From assembly GCA_049997955.1 (NCBI GenBank), contig JAEBDY010000006.1, positions 434,001 to 498,000 on the forward strand: a stretch of 64,000 nt of DNA. Reading direction: 5' to 3'. Below, one piece after another: positions 51,137-60,585 of this stretch; the stretch's first letter is position 1, and every line of letters starts with the position of its first letter. Both the position numbers and the translations under genes were made by a program. The notes below the pieces were generated by a model. The model had not been told where the DNA came from, did not search any database, and saw only the letters and a list, made by a program, of their open reading frames with translations. This stretch comes from Umezawaea sp049997955. Its GTDB lineage: Bacteria > Actinomycetota > Actinomycetes > Mycobacteriales > Pseudonocardiaceae.

Positions 51137-52839
51137 CAGAACAGGAAGTAGCGCTGGGCCATGGGCAGCTCGGCCACCGGTTGCGGCTCGACGAGGTCGC
51201 CGTCGATGTGCACGGCGAAGCTGTCCGGGTCGACGCGGACCCGCGGCATGGCGTCGTTGAGCAGCATGTCCGCCTTGCCGACGCGGCGGGTGTTGGCCAC
51301 CGGCAGCATCTTGCGCATCAGGTTCAGCCGCCCGGCGAGGTCGGAGTCGATCGCCTCCTGCGACACGAAGTGGAAGCTGCTCGCGGCGGCCGCGCTCGGG
51401 TACGAGCCGAACATCGGCCGCGCCAGGACCGGCTGCGGCGTCGGGATCGACGCGTTCGCGTCACCCATCGCCGCCCACGCGATGAAGCCGCCCTTGAGCA
51501 CGACCGACGGCCGCACGCCGAAGAACTTCGGCTCCCACAGCACGAGGTCGGCCAGCTTGCCGACCTCCACCGAGCCGACCTCCTGGTCGATGCCGTGCGC
51601 GATGGCCGGGTTGATCGTGTACTTGGCGACGTACCGGCGGGCCCGCAGGTTCGTCTCCAGGTCGCCGCGCCTCCTCTGCATCACGTGCGCGGTCTGCCAG
51701 GTGCGGATGATCACCTCGCCGACGCGGCCCATGGCCTGCGAGTCCGAGCTGATCATCGAGATCGCGCCCATGTCGTGCAGGACGTCCTCGGCGGCGATCG
51801 TGGTCGGCCGGATGCGGCTCTCCGCGAACGCCAGGTCCTCCGGCACCGACGGGTTGAGGTGGTGGCACACCATCAGCATGTCGAGGTGCTCTTCGAGCGT
51901 GTTGATCGTGTGCGGCCGGGTCGGGTTCGTCGACGACGGAAGGATGTTCGGCTCCGACACCACCTGGATGATGTCCGGCGCGTGCCCGCCGCCGGCACCC
52001 TCGGAGTGGTAGGCGTTGATCGACCTGCCGCCGATGGCGTCCAGGGTGGACTCCACGAAACCGGCCTCGTTCAACGTGTCCGTGTGGATCGCCACCTGCA
52101 CGCCGGACTCGTCGGCGATGCGCAGCGCGGCGTCGATCGCGGCGGGCGTCGTGCCCCAGTCCTCGTGCAGCTTGAACCCGCCCGCGCCGCCGACCAGCTG
52201 CTCGCGCAGCGCGTCGTCGCGGACCGTGTTCCCCTTGCCCAGCAGCAGGACGTTGATCGGCATGCCGTCCATCGCGGTCAGCATCCGGCCCAGGTTCCAC
52301 GCGCCGGGCGTGACCGTCGTGGCCTTCGTGCCCTCGGCGGGACCGGTGCCGCCGCCGACGAGCGTCGTGAGGCCGGACGCCAGCGCCTGGTCCACGATCT
52401 GCGGGCAGATGAAGTGCACGTGGCAGTCGATGCCGCCCGCGGTGAGGATCTTCCCGTTGCCCGCCAGCACTTCCGTGGACGGACCGATCACCAGGGCGGG
52501 GTCGACGCCGTCCATGACGTCGGGGTTCCCGGCCTTGCCGATGCCGACGATCCGGCCGTCCCGCACGCCGACGTCCGCCTTGACGACGCCCCAGTGGTCG
52601 AGGACCACGACGCCGGTGATCACCAGGTCCGGCGCGCCCTCGGCGCGGGTCGCCATGCCCTGGCCCATCGACTCGCGGATCACCTTGCCGCCGCCGAAGA
52701 TCACCTCGTCGCCCGCGCCCGCGCCGCGGCTGCGGTCCTCGGTCACCTCGATGAGCAAGTCCGTGTCCGCCAAGCGGATCCGGTCACCGGTCGTCGGCCC
52801 GAACAGCTCGGCGTACCGCGCGCGGTCGATGTTCGTCAC
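51136..52839 (-). CDS. ureC: Urease alpha subunit
   Basis: 567 aa from GTG 52839, overlapping the ureB stop (GTGA) with GGAG upstream; an earlier in-frame GTG (52854) is disfavoured. Nickel-centre residues are intact: H140 and H142 in GGIDCHVHF, carbamylated K223 and H225 in GGFKLHEDWGTTP, IHTDTLNEAGF, HSEGAGGGHAPDI, the flap CHHLNPS and aspartate in SMISSDSQAMG. It hydrolyses urea to ammonia and carbamate as the catalytic subunit of the (ABC) trimer. Full length for the family. Confidence 0.98.
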   Translation of the reverse strand: MTNIDRARYAELFGPTTGDRIRLADTDLLIEVTEDRSRGAGAGDEVIFGGGKVIRESMGQGMATRAEGAPDLVITGVVVLDHWGVVKADVGVRDGRIVGIGKAGNPDVMDGVDPALVIGPSTEVLAGNGKILTAGGIDCHVHFICPQIVDQALASGLTTLVGGGTGPAEGTKATTVTPGAWNLGRMLTAMDGMPINVLLLGKGNTVRDDALREQLVGGAGGFKLHEDWGTTPAAIDAALRIADESGVQVAIHTDTLNEAGFVESTLDAIGGRSINAYHSEGAGGGHAPDIIQVVSEPNILPSSTNPTRPHTINTLEEHLDMLMVCHHLNPSVPEDLAFAESRIRPTTIAAEDVLHDMGAISMISSDSQAMGRVGEVIIRTWQTAHVMQRRRGDLETNLRARRYVAKYTINPAIAHGIDQEVGSVEVGKLADLVLWEPKFFGVRPSVVLKGGFIAWAAMGDANASIPTPQPVLARPMFGSYPSAAAASSFHFVSQEAIDSDLAGRLNLMRKMLPVANTRRVGKADMLLNDAMPRVRVDPDSFAVHIDGDLVEPQPVAELPMAQRYFLF

Positions 52840-53141
52840 AGTTCTCCTGCCCACTCAGGTCGCAGACCCGGCACGACGCGGCGGCCGGTGATGGGCACCA
52901 GCACGACCTCGCGCTCGATGCCCGGTTCGAAGCGCACGGCCGTGCCCGCGGGGACGTCGAGCCGCTGCCCCCACGCCGCCTCCCGGTCGAACTCCAGACC
53001 GGGGTTGACCGCCGCGAAGTGGTAGTGCGAGCCGACCTGGACGGGCCGGTCGGCCCTGTTCACCACGACCAGCGTCGTGCGCGGCCTGCCGGGGTTCAGC
53101 TCCACCGGCTCGGCACCGGGGATGATCTCTCCTGGACGCAC
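52836..53141 (-). CDS. ureB: Urease beta subunit
   Basis: 101 aa. UreB marks: RPGEIIPGAEPVELNPGRPR, VQVGSHYHFAAVNPGLEFDR, GQRLDVPAGTAVRFEPG. Separate beta subunit, as in other actinobacteria. It is 9 bp after ureA and overlaps ureC. Confidence 0.97.
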   Translation of the reverse strand: MRPGEIIPGAEPVELNPGRPRTTLVVVNRADRPVQVGSHYHFAAVNPGLEFDREAAWGQRLDVPAGTAVRFEPGIEREVVLVPITGRRVVPGLRPEWAGEL

Positions 53142-53150
53142 CGGTCCCCC

Positions 53151-53453
53151 TCAGCTGATCGGGTCGTGCACGGTCACGAGCTTGGTGCCGTCCGGGAAGG
53201 TCGCCTCCACCTGGACGGACTCGATCATCTCCGGGATGCCGGTCTGCACCTGGGCGCGGCTGAGCACCGATCGCCCGCTGTGCATCAGCTCGCTGACCGT
53301 CCGCCCGTCCCGCGCGCCCTCCAGCACGTGGTCGGTGATCAGCGCGACCGACTCCGGGTAGTTCAGCGCCACCCCGCGTTCGAGCCGCCGACGTGCCACG
53401 TCGGCCGCCACGTGGACGAGGAGCTTGTCCCGCTCGTGAGGCGTGAGATGCAT
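53151..53453 (-). CDS. ureA: Urease gamma subunit
   Basis: 100 aa, first gene of the ureABCFGD operon. UreA is highly conserved: MHLTPHERDKLLVHVAADVA, ALNYPESVALITDHVLEGAR, MIESVQVEATFPDGTKLVTV. Its promoter lies in the 187 bp shared with the divergent citrate synthase. No urea transporter or nickel permease is seen in the window. Confidence 0.98.
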   Translation of the reverse strand: MHLTPHERDKLLVHVAADVARRRLERGVALNYPESVALITDHVLEGARDGRTVSELMHSGRSVLSRAQVQTGIPEMIESVQVEATFPDGTKLVTVHDPIS

Positions 53454-53640
53454 GGGTCATGGTGTATCACCTGACCCGTTCCGAGAGCGCGCCCGAAACA
53501 GGCCGTTAACCAACCCGAACGTGCGACCTGGTCTGAATCGTTGACTGGATCGTGACCCAAGACACCGCCCGGCGCGATTGCCATGCCGGTGACCAGGGGA
53601 GCAGGGTGATCGGACCGCGCTCGCGGTTTCGGGAGGAGGC

Positions 53641-54771
53641 GTGCACGAAGTGGTGCAGGTGGCCAAGGAAGACACTGACGAATTCCGTCCGGGACTCGAA
53701 GGCGTCGTCGCCTTCCGGACCGAGATCGCCGAACCGGACCGCGACGGCGGCGCGCTGCGCTACCGCGGGGTCGACATCGAGGACCTGGTCGGCCGGGTGA
53801 CCTTCGGCAACGTCTGGGCGCTGCTCGTCGACGGCCGGTTCGGACCGGGCCTGCCGCCCGCCGAGTCGTTCCCCATCCCCGTGCACACGGGCGACGTGCG
53901 GGTGGACGTGCAGGCCGCGCTGGCCATGGTCGCGCCCATCTGGGGTTATGAGCCGCTGCTCGACATCTCCGAGGACGTCGCCAGGGACCAGCTCGCCCGC
54001 GCGTCCGTGATGGCCCTGTCCTACGCGGCGCAGTCGGCCCGCGGCATCGGACGGCCCGCCGTGCCGCAGTCGCGCATCGACCAGTGCACGACCGTGACCG
54101 AGCGGTTCCTGACGCGCTGGCGCGGCGAGCCCGACCCGGCTCACGTTCGCGCGCTGGACGCCTACTGGGTCTCCGCCGCCGAACACGGCCTCAACGCGTC
54201 CACCTTCACCGCCAGGGTGATCGCCTCCACGGGCGCCGACGTGGCCGCGGCCATGTCCGGCGCGATCGGCGCGATGTCCGGCCCGCTGCACGGCGGCGCG
54301 CCCGCGCGGGTGCTGCCGATGATCGACGAGGTCGAGAAGACCGGCGACCCGAAGGCCGTGGTGTCGGCGATCCTCGACCGGGGCGACCGGCTGATGGGCT
54401 TCGGCCACCGGGTCTACCGGGCCGAGGACCCCCGTGCCCGCGTGCTCAGGCGGACCTGCCTGGAACTCGGCGCGGAGCGGTACGAGGTCGCGGCGGCGTT
54501 GGAGCAGGCCGCCCTGGCGGAGTTGCGCGAGCGCCGCAAGGACCGGGCGATCGAGACCAACGTGGAGTTCTGGGCCGCGGTGATCCTCGACTTCGCCCAG
54601 GTGCCACCGCACATGATGCCCGCGATGTTCACCTGCGCCCGAACCGCAGGCTGGGCCGCGCACATCCTGGAGCAGAAGCGCACGGGCAGACTGGTGCGCC
54701 CGTCCGCGAAGTACATCGGCCCGGCACCGCGCGGCCCGGAGGCCGTCGAGGGCTGGGACACGATCGCGTAG
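53641..54771 (+). CDS. citA: Citrate synthase 2 / CitA-like
   Basis: 376 aa from GTG 53641, with GGAGGAGG just upstream; GTG 53650 would give a more usual spacing. Active-site blocks: SAAEHGLNASTFTARVIAST (first histidine), MSGPLHGGAPARVLPM, GFGHRVYRAEDPRARVL and NVEFWAAVILDFAQVP with the acidic residue region. Shorter than GltA and similar to CitA of M. tuberculosis, which may act on acetyl-CoA or propionyl-CoA. It is divergent from ureA. The paralogue gltA is at 37492-38805. Confidence 0.92.
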   Translation: MHEVVQVAKEDTDEFRPGLEGVVAFRTEIAEPDRDGGALRYRGVDIEDLVGRVTFGNVWALLVDGRFGPGLPPAESFPIPVHTGDVRVDVQAALAMVAPIWGYEPLLDISEDVARDQLARASVMALSYAAQSARGIGRPAVPQSRIDQCTTVTERFLTRWRGEPDPAHVRALDAYWVSAAEHGLNASTFTARVIASTGADVAAAMSGAIGAMSGPLHGGAPARVLPMIDEVEKTGDPKAVVSAILDRGDRLMGFGHRVYRAEDPRARVLRRTCLELGAERYEVAAALEQAALAELRERRKDRAIETNVEFWAAVILDFAQVPPHMMPAMFTCARTAGWAAHILEQKRTGRLVRPSAKYIGPAPRGPEAVEGWDTIA

Positions 54772-54806
54772 AGGTCCCCCGGTCGGGAAGTCCCCCCGAC
54801 GCACAC

Positions 54807-54849
54807 GGTACGGCGAGGGTCCGACAGTTTCGCGGACTCTCGCCGTACC
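54807..54849. terminator. Bidirectional terminator, 17-bp stem
   Basis: Arms 54807-54823 and 54833-54849 pair over 17 bp with one G-T position; the loop is ACAGTTTCG. It separates the convergent citA and 251-aa membrane protein genes. Confidence 0.85.
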
Positions 54850-54920
54850 CGCGCCAGGACGGCTTCGACACCTGCGTCAGGGCCGCCGCACCTGCGCCGG
54901 AACAGTTGCCGCACTTGCCG

Positions 54921-55676
54921 TCAGGACGGTCGTCGGGCCTCGTCGTCGGCCGCCCGCGGTTCGAACACGAACGGCCACTTCCGCTGGTCCGGTGGGCGCC
55001 AGGGCGGCTTCGGGATCTCCAGGTCGGCGGTGTCGATCCGGGTGGTCTCGTTGGCGGGCAACGGGTTGGTGAGCGCCTGTTCGTGCCGTTCCAGCCAGCC
55101 GAGCACGTCGCCCTCCGCCACCACCTCGGCGATCCGGTCCGCGAAGGCGGCGCGGTGGGCCGGGTCCGCCAGCGCGCGGGCGCACGTCTTCACCAGGTCC
55201 TCGTCCTTCATCAGCACCCCGAGCGGCATGGCCGCCCTGGTGACCACGTGCCTGGCGGTGCTCGGCACGTGGTTGCCGTCGCCCCGCACCACCAGGTCGC
55301 AGTGGCGGAGGTCCGTCGAAGCCTGCTGCGACAGCGTCGAGAGGCTGTCGAAGAAGTCGTTCAGCTCTACCTCCACGCCCTCGACCAGGTAGGTGGTGGA
55401 GGTCTTCGCGCGGTGGTCGTCCCCGAACGCGGCGAGGTGGGCGGACGGCAGCGTGATCGTGGTCGCCCCGTCGAGCCGGGACTGGGCAGGCGGCTCGACG
55501 ACCACGACGGTGACCCGCAGCGGTTTCGCGACCGTCGGCGCTTCGGCCGGGGGAAGGGGTGGCGGAGGCGGGGGGTCGGCGGCGGGCGCGGGCGCTCCGC
55601 GCGCGGCGCTCCACCGCAGGAGGGCGAAACCGGCGGCTCCCGCCAGTGCGCTGATGACGAAGAGGACGTTGTGCAC
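54921..55676 (-). CDS. Uncharacterised single-pass membrane protein
   Basis: 251 aa from GTG 55676, with AGGGGG 7 nt upstream. One N-terminal membrane helix (NVLFVISALAGAAGFALL, about residues 3-20) is followed by a proline-rich linker (ADPPPPPPLPPAEAPT) and a folded part from about 50 with VTVVVVEPPAQSRLDGATTI and a long helical region. The linker suggests a domain outside the membrane. Family not recognised. Divergent from the ABC ATPase at 55831. Confidence 0.75.
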   Translation of the reverse strand: MHNVLFVISALAGAAGFALLRWSAARGAPAPAADPPPPPPLPPAEAPTVAKPLRVTVVVVEPPAQSRLDGATTITLPSAHLAAFGDDHRAKTSTTYLVEGVEVELNDFFDSLSTLSQQASTDLRHCDLVVRGDGNHVPSTARHVVTRAAMPLGVLMKDEDLVKTCARALADPAHRAAFADRIAEVVAEGDVLGWLERHEQALTNPLPANETTRIDTADLEIPKPPWRPPDQRKWPFVFEPRAADDEARRPS

Positions 55677-55752
55677 GGCCAGCCCCCTGACCTGTCGAAA
55701 CACCCATGGTCCCGCAGGGTTGGGTACCTCGGGTGGGCTAATTTGCGGTCCC

Positions 55753-55774
55753 GTGTCCACCGTTCGGTGGACAC
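55753..55774. promoter_or_regulatory. 22-bp perfect palindrome before the ABC/two-component operon
   Basis: Arms GTGTCCACCG (55753-55762) and CGGTGGACAC (55765-55774) around TT. It lies 57 bp before the ABC ATPase ATG and 77 bp before the divergent membrane protein start. A good candidate operator for the operon's own response regulator. Confidence 0.6.
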
Positions 55775-55830
55775 CGGTGGTCCGTCGTCGGGTCGTCCCC
55801 GGTTCGCGCCGGGATCGCCACGATTGGCCC

Positions 55831-56664
55831 ATGAGCGCAATCGAGGTCAGCGGCCTGCGGAAGGCCTACGGCGGGGTGGCCGCGGTGGACGGGGTGGAGC
55901 TCGACATCGCCGCCGGTGAGGTGTTCGCGTTGCTCGGTCCCAACGGGGCGGGCAAGAGCACGACGGTGGAGGTCTTGGAAGGGCACCGGAAGCGGGACGG
56001 CGGCGAGGTGCGGGTGCTCGGCCAGGACCCCGGCAAGCCGTCCGGGGACTGGCGGTCGCGGATCGGGATCGTGCTCCAGTCGGCCACGGACGCGGCGGAG
56101 CTGACGGTGGCGGAGGTGGTGCGGCACTTCGCCGGGTACTACCCGCGGCCGCGCGACCCGGACGAGGTGATCGAACTGGTCGGGCTGACCGAGAAGGCGG
56201 GGTCGCGGGCGGGCAAGCTCTCCGGTGGGCAGCGGCGCAGGCTCGACGTGGCGCTGGGGATCGTCGGGCGGCCGGAGCTGCTGTTCCTGGACGAGCCGAC
56301 GACGGGGTTCGACCCGGAGGCGCGCCGCCAGTTCTGGCGGTTGATCCGGCTGCTGGCCGACGAGGGCACGACGATCCTGCTGACCACGCACTACCTGGAC
56401 GAGGCCGAGGCGCTGGCCGACCGGGTCGCGGTGATCGCTCGGGGGCGGATCGTCGCCGAGGGGGCGCCGAAGACGTTGGGCGGACGGGCCACGGCCGAGG
56501 CGACGGTGCGGTGGATCAGCGCCGACGGGCCGCAGGTCCGGCACAGCGCGAAACCCGAGCGGCTGATCGCGGAGCTGGCCCGGCACGAGGACCTCGCCGA
56601 GCTGACGGTGTCCCGGCCCACCCTTGAGGACGTCTACCTGGACCTGATCGGAGAACGCGCGTGA
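55831..56664 (+). CDS. ABC transporter ATPase, DrrA-like
   Basis: 277 aa from ATG 55831. Walker A LGPNGAGKST, Q-loop GIVLQSATDA, signature LSGGQRRRLDVALGI, Walker B LLFLDEPTTGFDP, H-loop LLTTHYLDEAEALADR. C-terminal DrrA-type domain included. First of four genes joined by stop-start overlaps (ATPase, permease, kinase, response regulator), so all are made together. Confidence 0.92.
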   Translation: MSAIEVSGLRKAYGGVAAVDGVELDIAAGEVFALLGPNGAGKSTTVEVLEGHRKRDGGEVRVLGQDPGKPSGDWRSRIGIVLQSATDAAELTVAEVVRHFAGYYPRPRDPDEVIELVGLTEKAGSRAGKLSGGQRRRLDVALGIVGRPELLFLDEPTTGFDPEARRQFWRLIRLLADEGTTILLTTHYLDEAEALADRVAVIARGRIVAEGAPKTLGGRATAEATVRWISADGPQVRHSAKPERLIAELARHEDLAELTVSRPTLEDVYLDLIGERA

Positions 56665-57449
56665 ACACCACGACCATCGGAGCCGCCCGTGGGCGGCTGG
56701 AGCTGCGGGAGTTCTTCCGGCGCAAGGACGCCGTCGTGTTCACGTTCGCCCTGCCCGCGTTCATCCTGGTGCTGCTGGGCAGCGTCTTCAGCGGGACAGC
56801 GGCGCACGGCGGCGTGTCGATGAGCCAGCTGTTCACCGCGAGCATGGTGGGCGCGGGCATCATCTCGACGTCGTTCATCACGCTCGGCGTCGGCGTGGCC
56901 AGCGACCGCGAGGACGGGACGCTGAAACGGCTGCGCGGCACGCCGATGCCCGCCGCCGCCTACTTCCTCGGCAAGTTGGCGCTGGTGGCGGTGGCGAGCC
57001 TCGCCGAGGTGGCGCTGCTGCTGGCGGTCGGTGTCGGGCTGTACGACGTGCGGCTGCCGACGGATCCGGCGCGGTGGCTGACGTTCTCCTGGGTGTTCGC
57101 GCTCGGTGTCGTCTCGTGCTCGCTGCTGGGGATCGCGGCCAGCGCGATGGCGAAGTCGGCGCGCAGCGCGCCCGCCGTGATGAACCTGCCGTACATCGGG
57201 CTCCAGTTCGTCTCCGGCGTGTTCATCAACCCGATCGTCGCGCTGCCGGTGGCGATGGTGACCGTGGCGTCGTTCTTCCCGCTCAAGTGGATCGCCCAGG
57301 GCATGCGGTCGGTCTTCCTGCCGGACAGCGCCGCGGCGCTCGAAATGGCGGGTGCTTGGGAACACGGGCTCACCGCACTGGTGCTGGGGGCCTGGTGCGT
57401 GGTCGGCTTGGGGCTGTGCCTGGCGACCTTCCGGTGGACGGACGAGTGA
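56661..57449 (+). CDS. ABC-2 type permease, DrrB-like
   Basis: 262 aa from GTG 56661 (GTGA overlap). Six membrane helices; VASDREDGTLKRLRGTPMPA is the ABC-2 motif. Works with the preceding ATPase as an exporter of an unknown compound, presumably the signal sensed by the kinase that follows. Confidence 0.9.
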   Translation: MNTTTIGAARGRLELREFFRRKDAVVFTFALPAFILVLLGSVFSGTAAHGGVSMSQLFTASMVGAGIISTSFITLGVGVASDREDGTLKRLRGTPMPAAAYFLGKLALVAVASLAEVALLLAVGVGLYDVRLPTDPARWLTFSWVFALGVVSCSLLGIAASAMAKSARSAPAVMNLPYIGLQFVSGVFINPIVALPVAMVTVASFFPLKWIAQGMRSVFLPDSAAALEMAGAWEHGLTALVLGAWCVVGLGLCLATFRWTDE

Positions 57450-58564
57450 CCAACCCGTGGCGGCGGATGTCCGCGGCGGCCTACCTCGTCGCCGCGGTCA
57501 TGGTGCTGATCGGCGCGTCACCGCTGCCGAACCGGCTCGGCGCGGTCGGACTGGTGCTCGGCTGCGCGGCCTGGGAGTTCTGGTTCGGACCGGACGCCAC
57601 GACGTGGCGGCACGAGTACCGGCTCGGCCGGGCGGTGTTCTACCTGACGGTGATGGTGGCGCTGTTCCTGGTCGCGCTGCGGCTCACCCCGTCCGCGACG
57701 TTCCTGCTGTTCGCGGTGATCCCGCAGATCTACATGACGCTGCCGCTGCGCTGGGCGCTCGCCCCGGTGGCGGTGATCTCGTTCCTGCCGTGGATCGGGC
57801 TGTTCGGCAAGGAGGGCGTGCTGGACTTCCTGCCGATCGTGCTGCTGATCATCGTGCTGTCGCAGGTGCTCGCATGGGTCGTCACCACCATCCACGAGAA
57901 GAACAGGACGCAGTCGCTGCTGGTCGAGGAGTTGCAGCGGTCGCAGGAGCTGAACACGAGGCTGTCGCACGAGGCGGGCGTCGCGGCCGAGCGGGAACGG
58001 CTGTCCGGCGAGATCCACGACACGCTGGCGCAGGGCTTCACCAGCATCGTCACACTGGTGCAGGCGGCGCAGGGCAACCCGGCCGGGGCGTCGAAGCTGC
58101 TGGACCTGGCGTTGCGGACGGCGCGGGACAACCTGGTCGAGGCGCGGACGCTGGTGGCCGCGCTCGCGCCCGCCGCGTTGAGCGGGTCGACGCTGGTGGA
58201 GGCGATCAGCAGGCAGGCGGAGCGGCTGGGCGAGGAGTCCGGCGTGGTGGTGCGGCACCGGACGACCGGAGAGCCCGCGTCGTTGCCGACGTCGGTCGAG
58301 GTGGTGCTGCTGCGCGCGGCGCAGGAGGCATTCCACAACGTGCGCAAGCACGCGCACGCGAGCACGGTGGAGGTCGAGTTGGCGTTCGAGGAGGAGTCCG
58401 TGCGGCTGTCGGTGCGCGACGACGGGCGCGGGCTCGGGGCGGGCCAGGAGGGGTTCGGGCTGCGCGGGATGCGGGCGCGGGCCGAGCAGGTCGGCGGGAC
58501 GCTGGACGTGGCGGGCGGGGACGGGCAGGGCGGGACGACGCTGACCGTGCGGGTGCCCCGGTGA
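57446..58564 (+). CDS. Sensor histidine kinase, NarX/DesK type
   Basis: 372 aa from GTG 57446 (GTGA overlap with the permease). Five to six membrane helices in residues 10-150, no external domain. HisKA_3 helix ERERLSGEIHDTLAQGFTSI with H191; ATPase domain with QEAFHNVRKHA, VRDDGRGL and GFGLRGMRARAEQVGG. Membrane-embedded sensing is likely, as with the kinase at 22145. Stop overlaps the regulator start. Confidence 0.92.
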   Translation: MTNPWRRMSAAAYLVAAVMVLIGASPLPNRLGAVGLVLGCAAWEFWFGPDATTWRHEYRLGRAVFYLTVMVALFLVALRLTPSATFLLFAVIPQIYMTLPLRWALAPVAVISFLPWIGLFGKEGVLDFLPIVLLIIVLSQVLAWVVTTIHEKNRTQSLLVEELQRSQELNTRLSHEAGVAAERERLSGEIHDTLAQGFTSIVTLVQAAQGNPAGASKLLDLALRTARDNLVEARTLVAALAPAALSGSTLVEAISRQAERLGEESGVVVRHRTTGEPASLPTSVEVVLLRAAQEAFHNVRKHAHASTVEVELAFEEESVRLSVRDDGRGLGAGQEGFGLRGMRARAEQVGGTLDVAGGDGQGGTTLTVRVPR

Positions 58565-59181
58565 TCCGGGTGCTGCTGGTCGACGACCACCCGGTGGTGC
58601 GGCAGGGGCTGCACGCGATGCTCGACGCCGAGGCCGACCTGACCGTCGTCGGCGAGGTGTCCTCCGGCGCGGAGGCGGTCGAGTTCGTCGCCGACGACCC
58701 GCCGGACGTGGTGCTGATGGACCTGCGGATGCCGGGCATGGACGGCGCGACCGCCACGGCGAGGATCGTCGCTTCGGGTTCCCGGAGCCGCGTGGTGGTG
58801 CTGACGACGTACGAGACGGACACCGACATCCTCCGGGCGGTGGAGGCGGGAGCCGCCGGGTACCTGTTGAAGGACTCCCCCTTGGTGGAACTGGTCGCCG
58901 CGATCCGCGCCGCCGCGCGCGGGGAGACGGTGCTCGCGCCGTCCGTGGTCGGCAAGCTCGTCGGCCGGGTCCGCGCACCCGCGCGGCCTGCGCTGACGGC
59001 CCGCGAGATCGAGGTGTTGCGGCTGGTCGGACGGGGGTTGTCCAACGCCGGGATCGGGCGGGAGCTGTTCATCGGCGAGGCCACCGTGAAGACCCACCTG
59101 CTGAGGGCGTTCGGCAAGCTCGGGGTGTCCGACCGGACGGCCGCCGTGACCACCGCCATGGAGCTCGGCGTCCTCGGATGA
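58561..59181 (+). CDS. Response regulator, NarL/LuxR family
   Basis: 206 aa from GTG 58561 (GTGA overlap). Receiver: VDD (8-10) pocket, phosphoacceptor D54 in VVLMDLRMPG, VVVLTTYE, LLKDSP. LuxR HTH: LTAREIEVLRLVGRGLSNAG then EATVKTHLLRAFGKLGV. Last of the operon; probably acts on the 55753-55774 palindrome. Confidence 0.93.
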   Translation: MIRVLLVDDHPVVRQGLHAMLDAEADLTVVGEVSSGAEAVEFVADDPPDVVLMDLRMPGMDGATATARIVASGSRSRVVVLTTYETDTDILRAVEAGAAGYLLKDSPLVELVAAIRAAARGETVLAPSVVGKLVGRVRAPARPALTAREIEVLRLVGRGLSNAGIGRELFIGEATVKTHLLRAFGKLGVSDRTAAVTTAMELGVLG

Positions 59182-59293
59182 GTGACCAGGGACACCCGGA
59201 CGTCACGTCCCGGCCACCCGGCTGCAACACTTGTGCCTCCCGGCAACGGCGCCGGTCAGGCAGTTCCCTGAACCCGCCCCCGGAGGCGTCGAC

Positions 59294-60430
59294 ATGACCC
59301 AGACCGCCGATCCGACCACGTTGATCGTGCCCGCCGACCTGAAGCCGTCCGACGGCCGGTTCGGTTGCGGCCCGTCCAAGGTGCGTCCCGAGGCCCTGCA
59401 GGCGCTGGTGACCGAGGGTGCCGCGCTGCTCGGCACCTCGCACCGCCAGAAGCCGGTGAAGTCCCTGGTCGGCCAGGTCCGCTCCGGCCTGCGCGAGCTG
59501 TTCTCGCTGCCCGAGGGCTACGAGGTCGTGCTCGGCAACGGCGGCACGACGGCGTTCTGGGACGCGGCGGCGTTCGGCCTGGTCCGCGAGAAGGCGCAGC
59601 ACTTCACGAACGGCGAGTTCTCCTCGAAGTTCGCGAAGGTCACCAACGACGCCCCGTTCCTGGCCCCCTCGCACATCACCAAGGCCGAGCCGGGCTCCGC
59701 GCCGGAGATCTTCTACGAGGCGGGCACGGACCTCGTCGGCTGGGCGCAGAACGAGACCTCGACCGGCGTCGTCACCCCGGTGCGGCGGCCAGGGGGTTCC
59801 GACGGCGCGCTGATCGCCATCGACGCGACCTCCGCGGCGGGCGGCCTCGCGGTCGACGTGTCCGAAACGGACGTCTACTACTTCGCGCCGCAGAAGAACT
59901 TCGCCTCCGACGGCGGCCTGTGGATCGCCCTGATGAGCCCGGCCGCGCTGGAGCGCGTCGGCGAGATCGCCGCGACCGGCCGCTGGGTGCCGGAGTTCCT
60001 GTCGCTGCCCACGGCGCTGGACAACTCCACCAAGGAGCAGACCTACAACACGCCGTCGCTGACGACGCTGTTCCTGCTGGCGAACCAGATCGACTGGATC
60101 AACGGCAACGGCGGCCTCTCCTGGGCGGCCGAGCGCACCGCGGACTCCGCGCAGCGCCTGTACACCTGGGCCGAGAAGACGGCGTACACGACTCCGTACG
60201 TCGAGAACCCGGACCACCGCTCGAACGTCGTGGGAACGATCAACTTCACCGACGACGTGGACGCCGCCGTGGTCGCGAAGGTGTTGCGCGCCAACGGCAT
60301 CGTAGACGTGGAGCCGTACCGCAAGCTGGGCAAGAACCAGCTGCGCGTCGCGATGTTCTCGGCCATCGAACCCGAGGACGTCACCACGCTGACGAAGGCC
60401 GTCGACTGGGTCGTGTCCCAGCTGGGCTGA
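59294..60430 (+). CDS. serC: Phosphoserine aminotransferase
   Basis: 378 aa from ATG 59294 (GGAGG 8 nt upstream). Actinobacterial SerC type: FGCGPSKVRPEALQALVTEG, LGTSHRQKPVK, LGNGGTTAFWDAAAFGL, IAIDATSAAGGLAVDV, and FAPQKNFASDGGLWIAL with the PLP lysine K201. It transaminates 3-phosphohydroxypyruvate with glutamate in serine synthesis. Followed by a strong terminator. Confidence 0.96.
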   Translation: MTQTADPTTLIVPADLKPSDGRFGCGPSKVRPEALQALVTEGAALLGTSHRQKPVKSLVGQVRSGLRELFSLPEGYEVVLGNGGTTAFWDAAAFGLVREKAQHFTNGEFSSKFAKVTNDAPFLAPSHITKAEPGSAPEIFYEAGTDLVGWAQNETSTGVVTPVRRPGGSDGALIAIDATSAAGGLAVDVSETDVYYFAPQKNFASDGGLWIALMSPAALERVGEIAATGRWVPEFLSLPTALDNSTKEQTYNTPSLTTLFLLANQIDWINGNGGLSWAAERTADSAQRLYTWAEKTAYTTPYVENPDHRSNVVGTINFTDDVDAAVVAKVLRANGIVDVEPYRKLGKNQLRVAMFSAIEPEDVTTLTKAVDWVVSQLG

Positions 60431-60441
60431 TGCAAAACGAT

Positions 60442-60476
60442 GAAGAGGGGGTCTCCACACCGGAGACCCCCTCTTC
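60442..60476 (+). terminator. serC terminator
   Basis: GAAGAGGGGGTCTCC (60442-60456) and its perfect complement (60462-60476) with a 5-nt loop, 12 nt after the stop, plus an outer AAACG/CGTTT pair. Confidence 0.92.
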
Positions 60477-60585
60477 TCGTTTCACAACAGCAGCAGCAGC
60501 AAGCCAAAAGCAAACAACAGCACACCAACAACAGCGCCAACAAACCTCGCAACCCACCACCTACCGAGCACGCCCGACACGGCGC

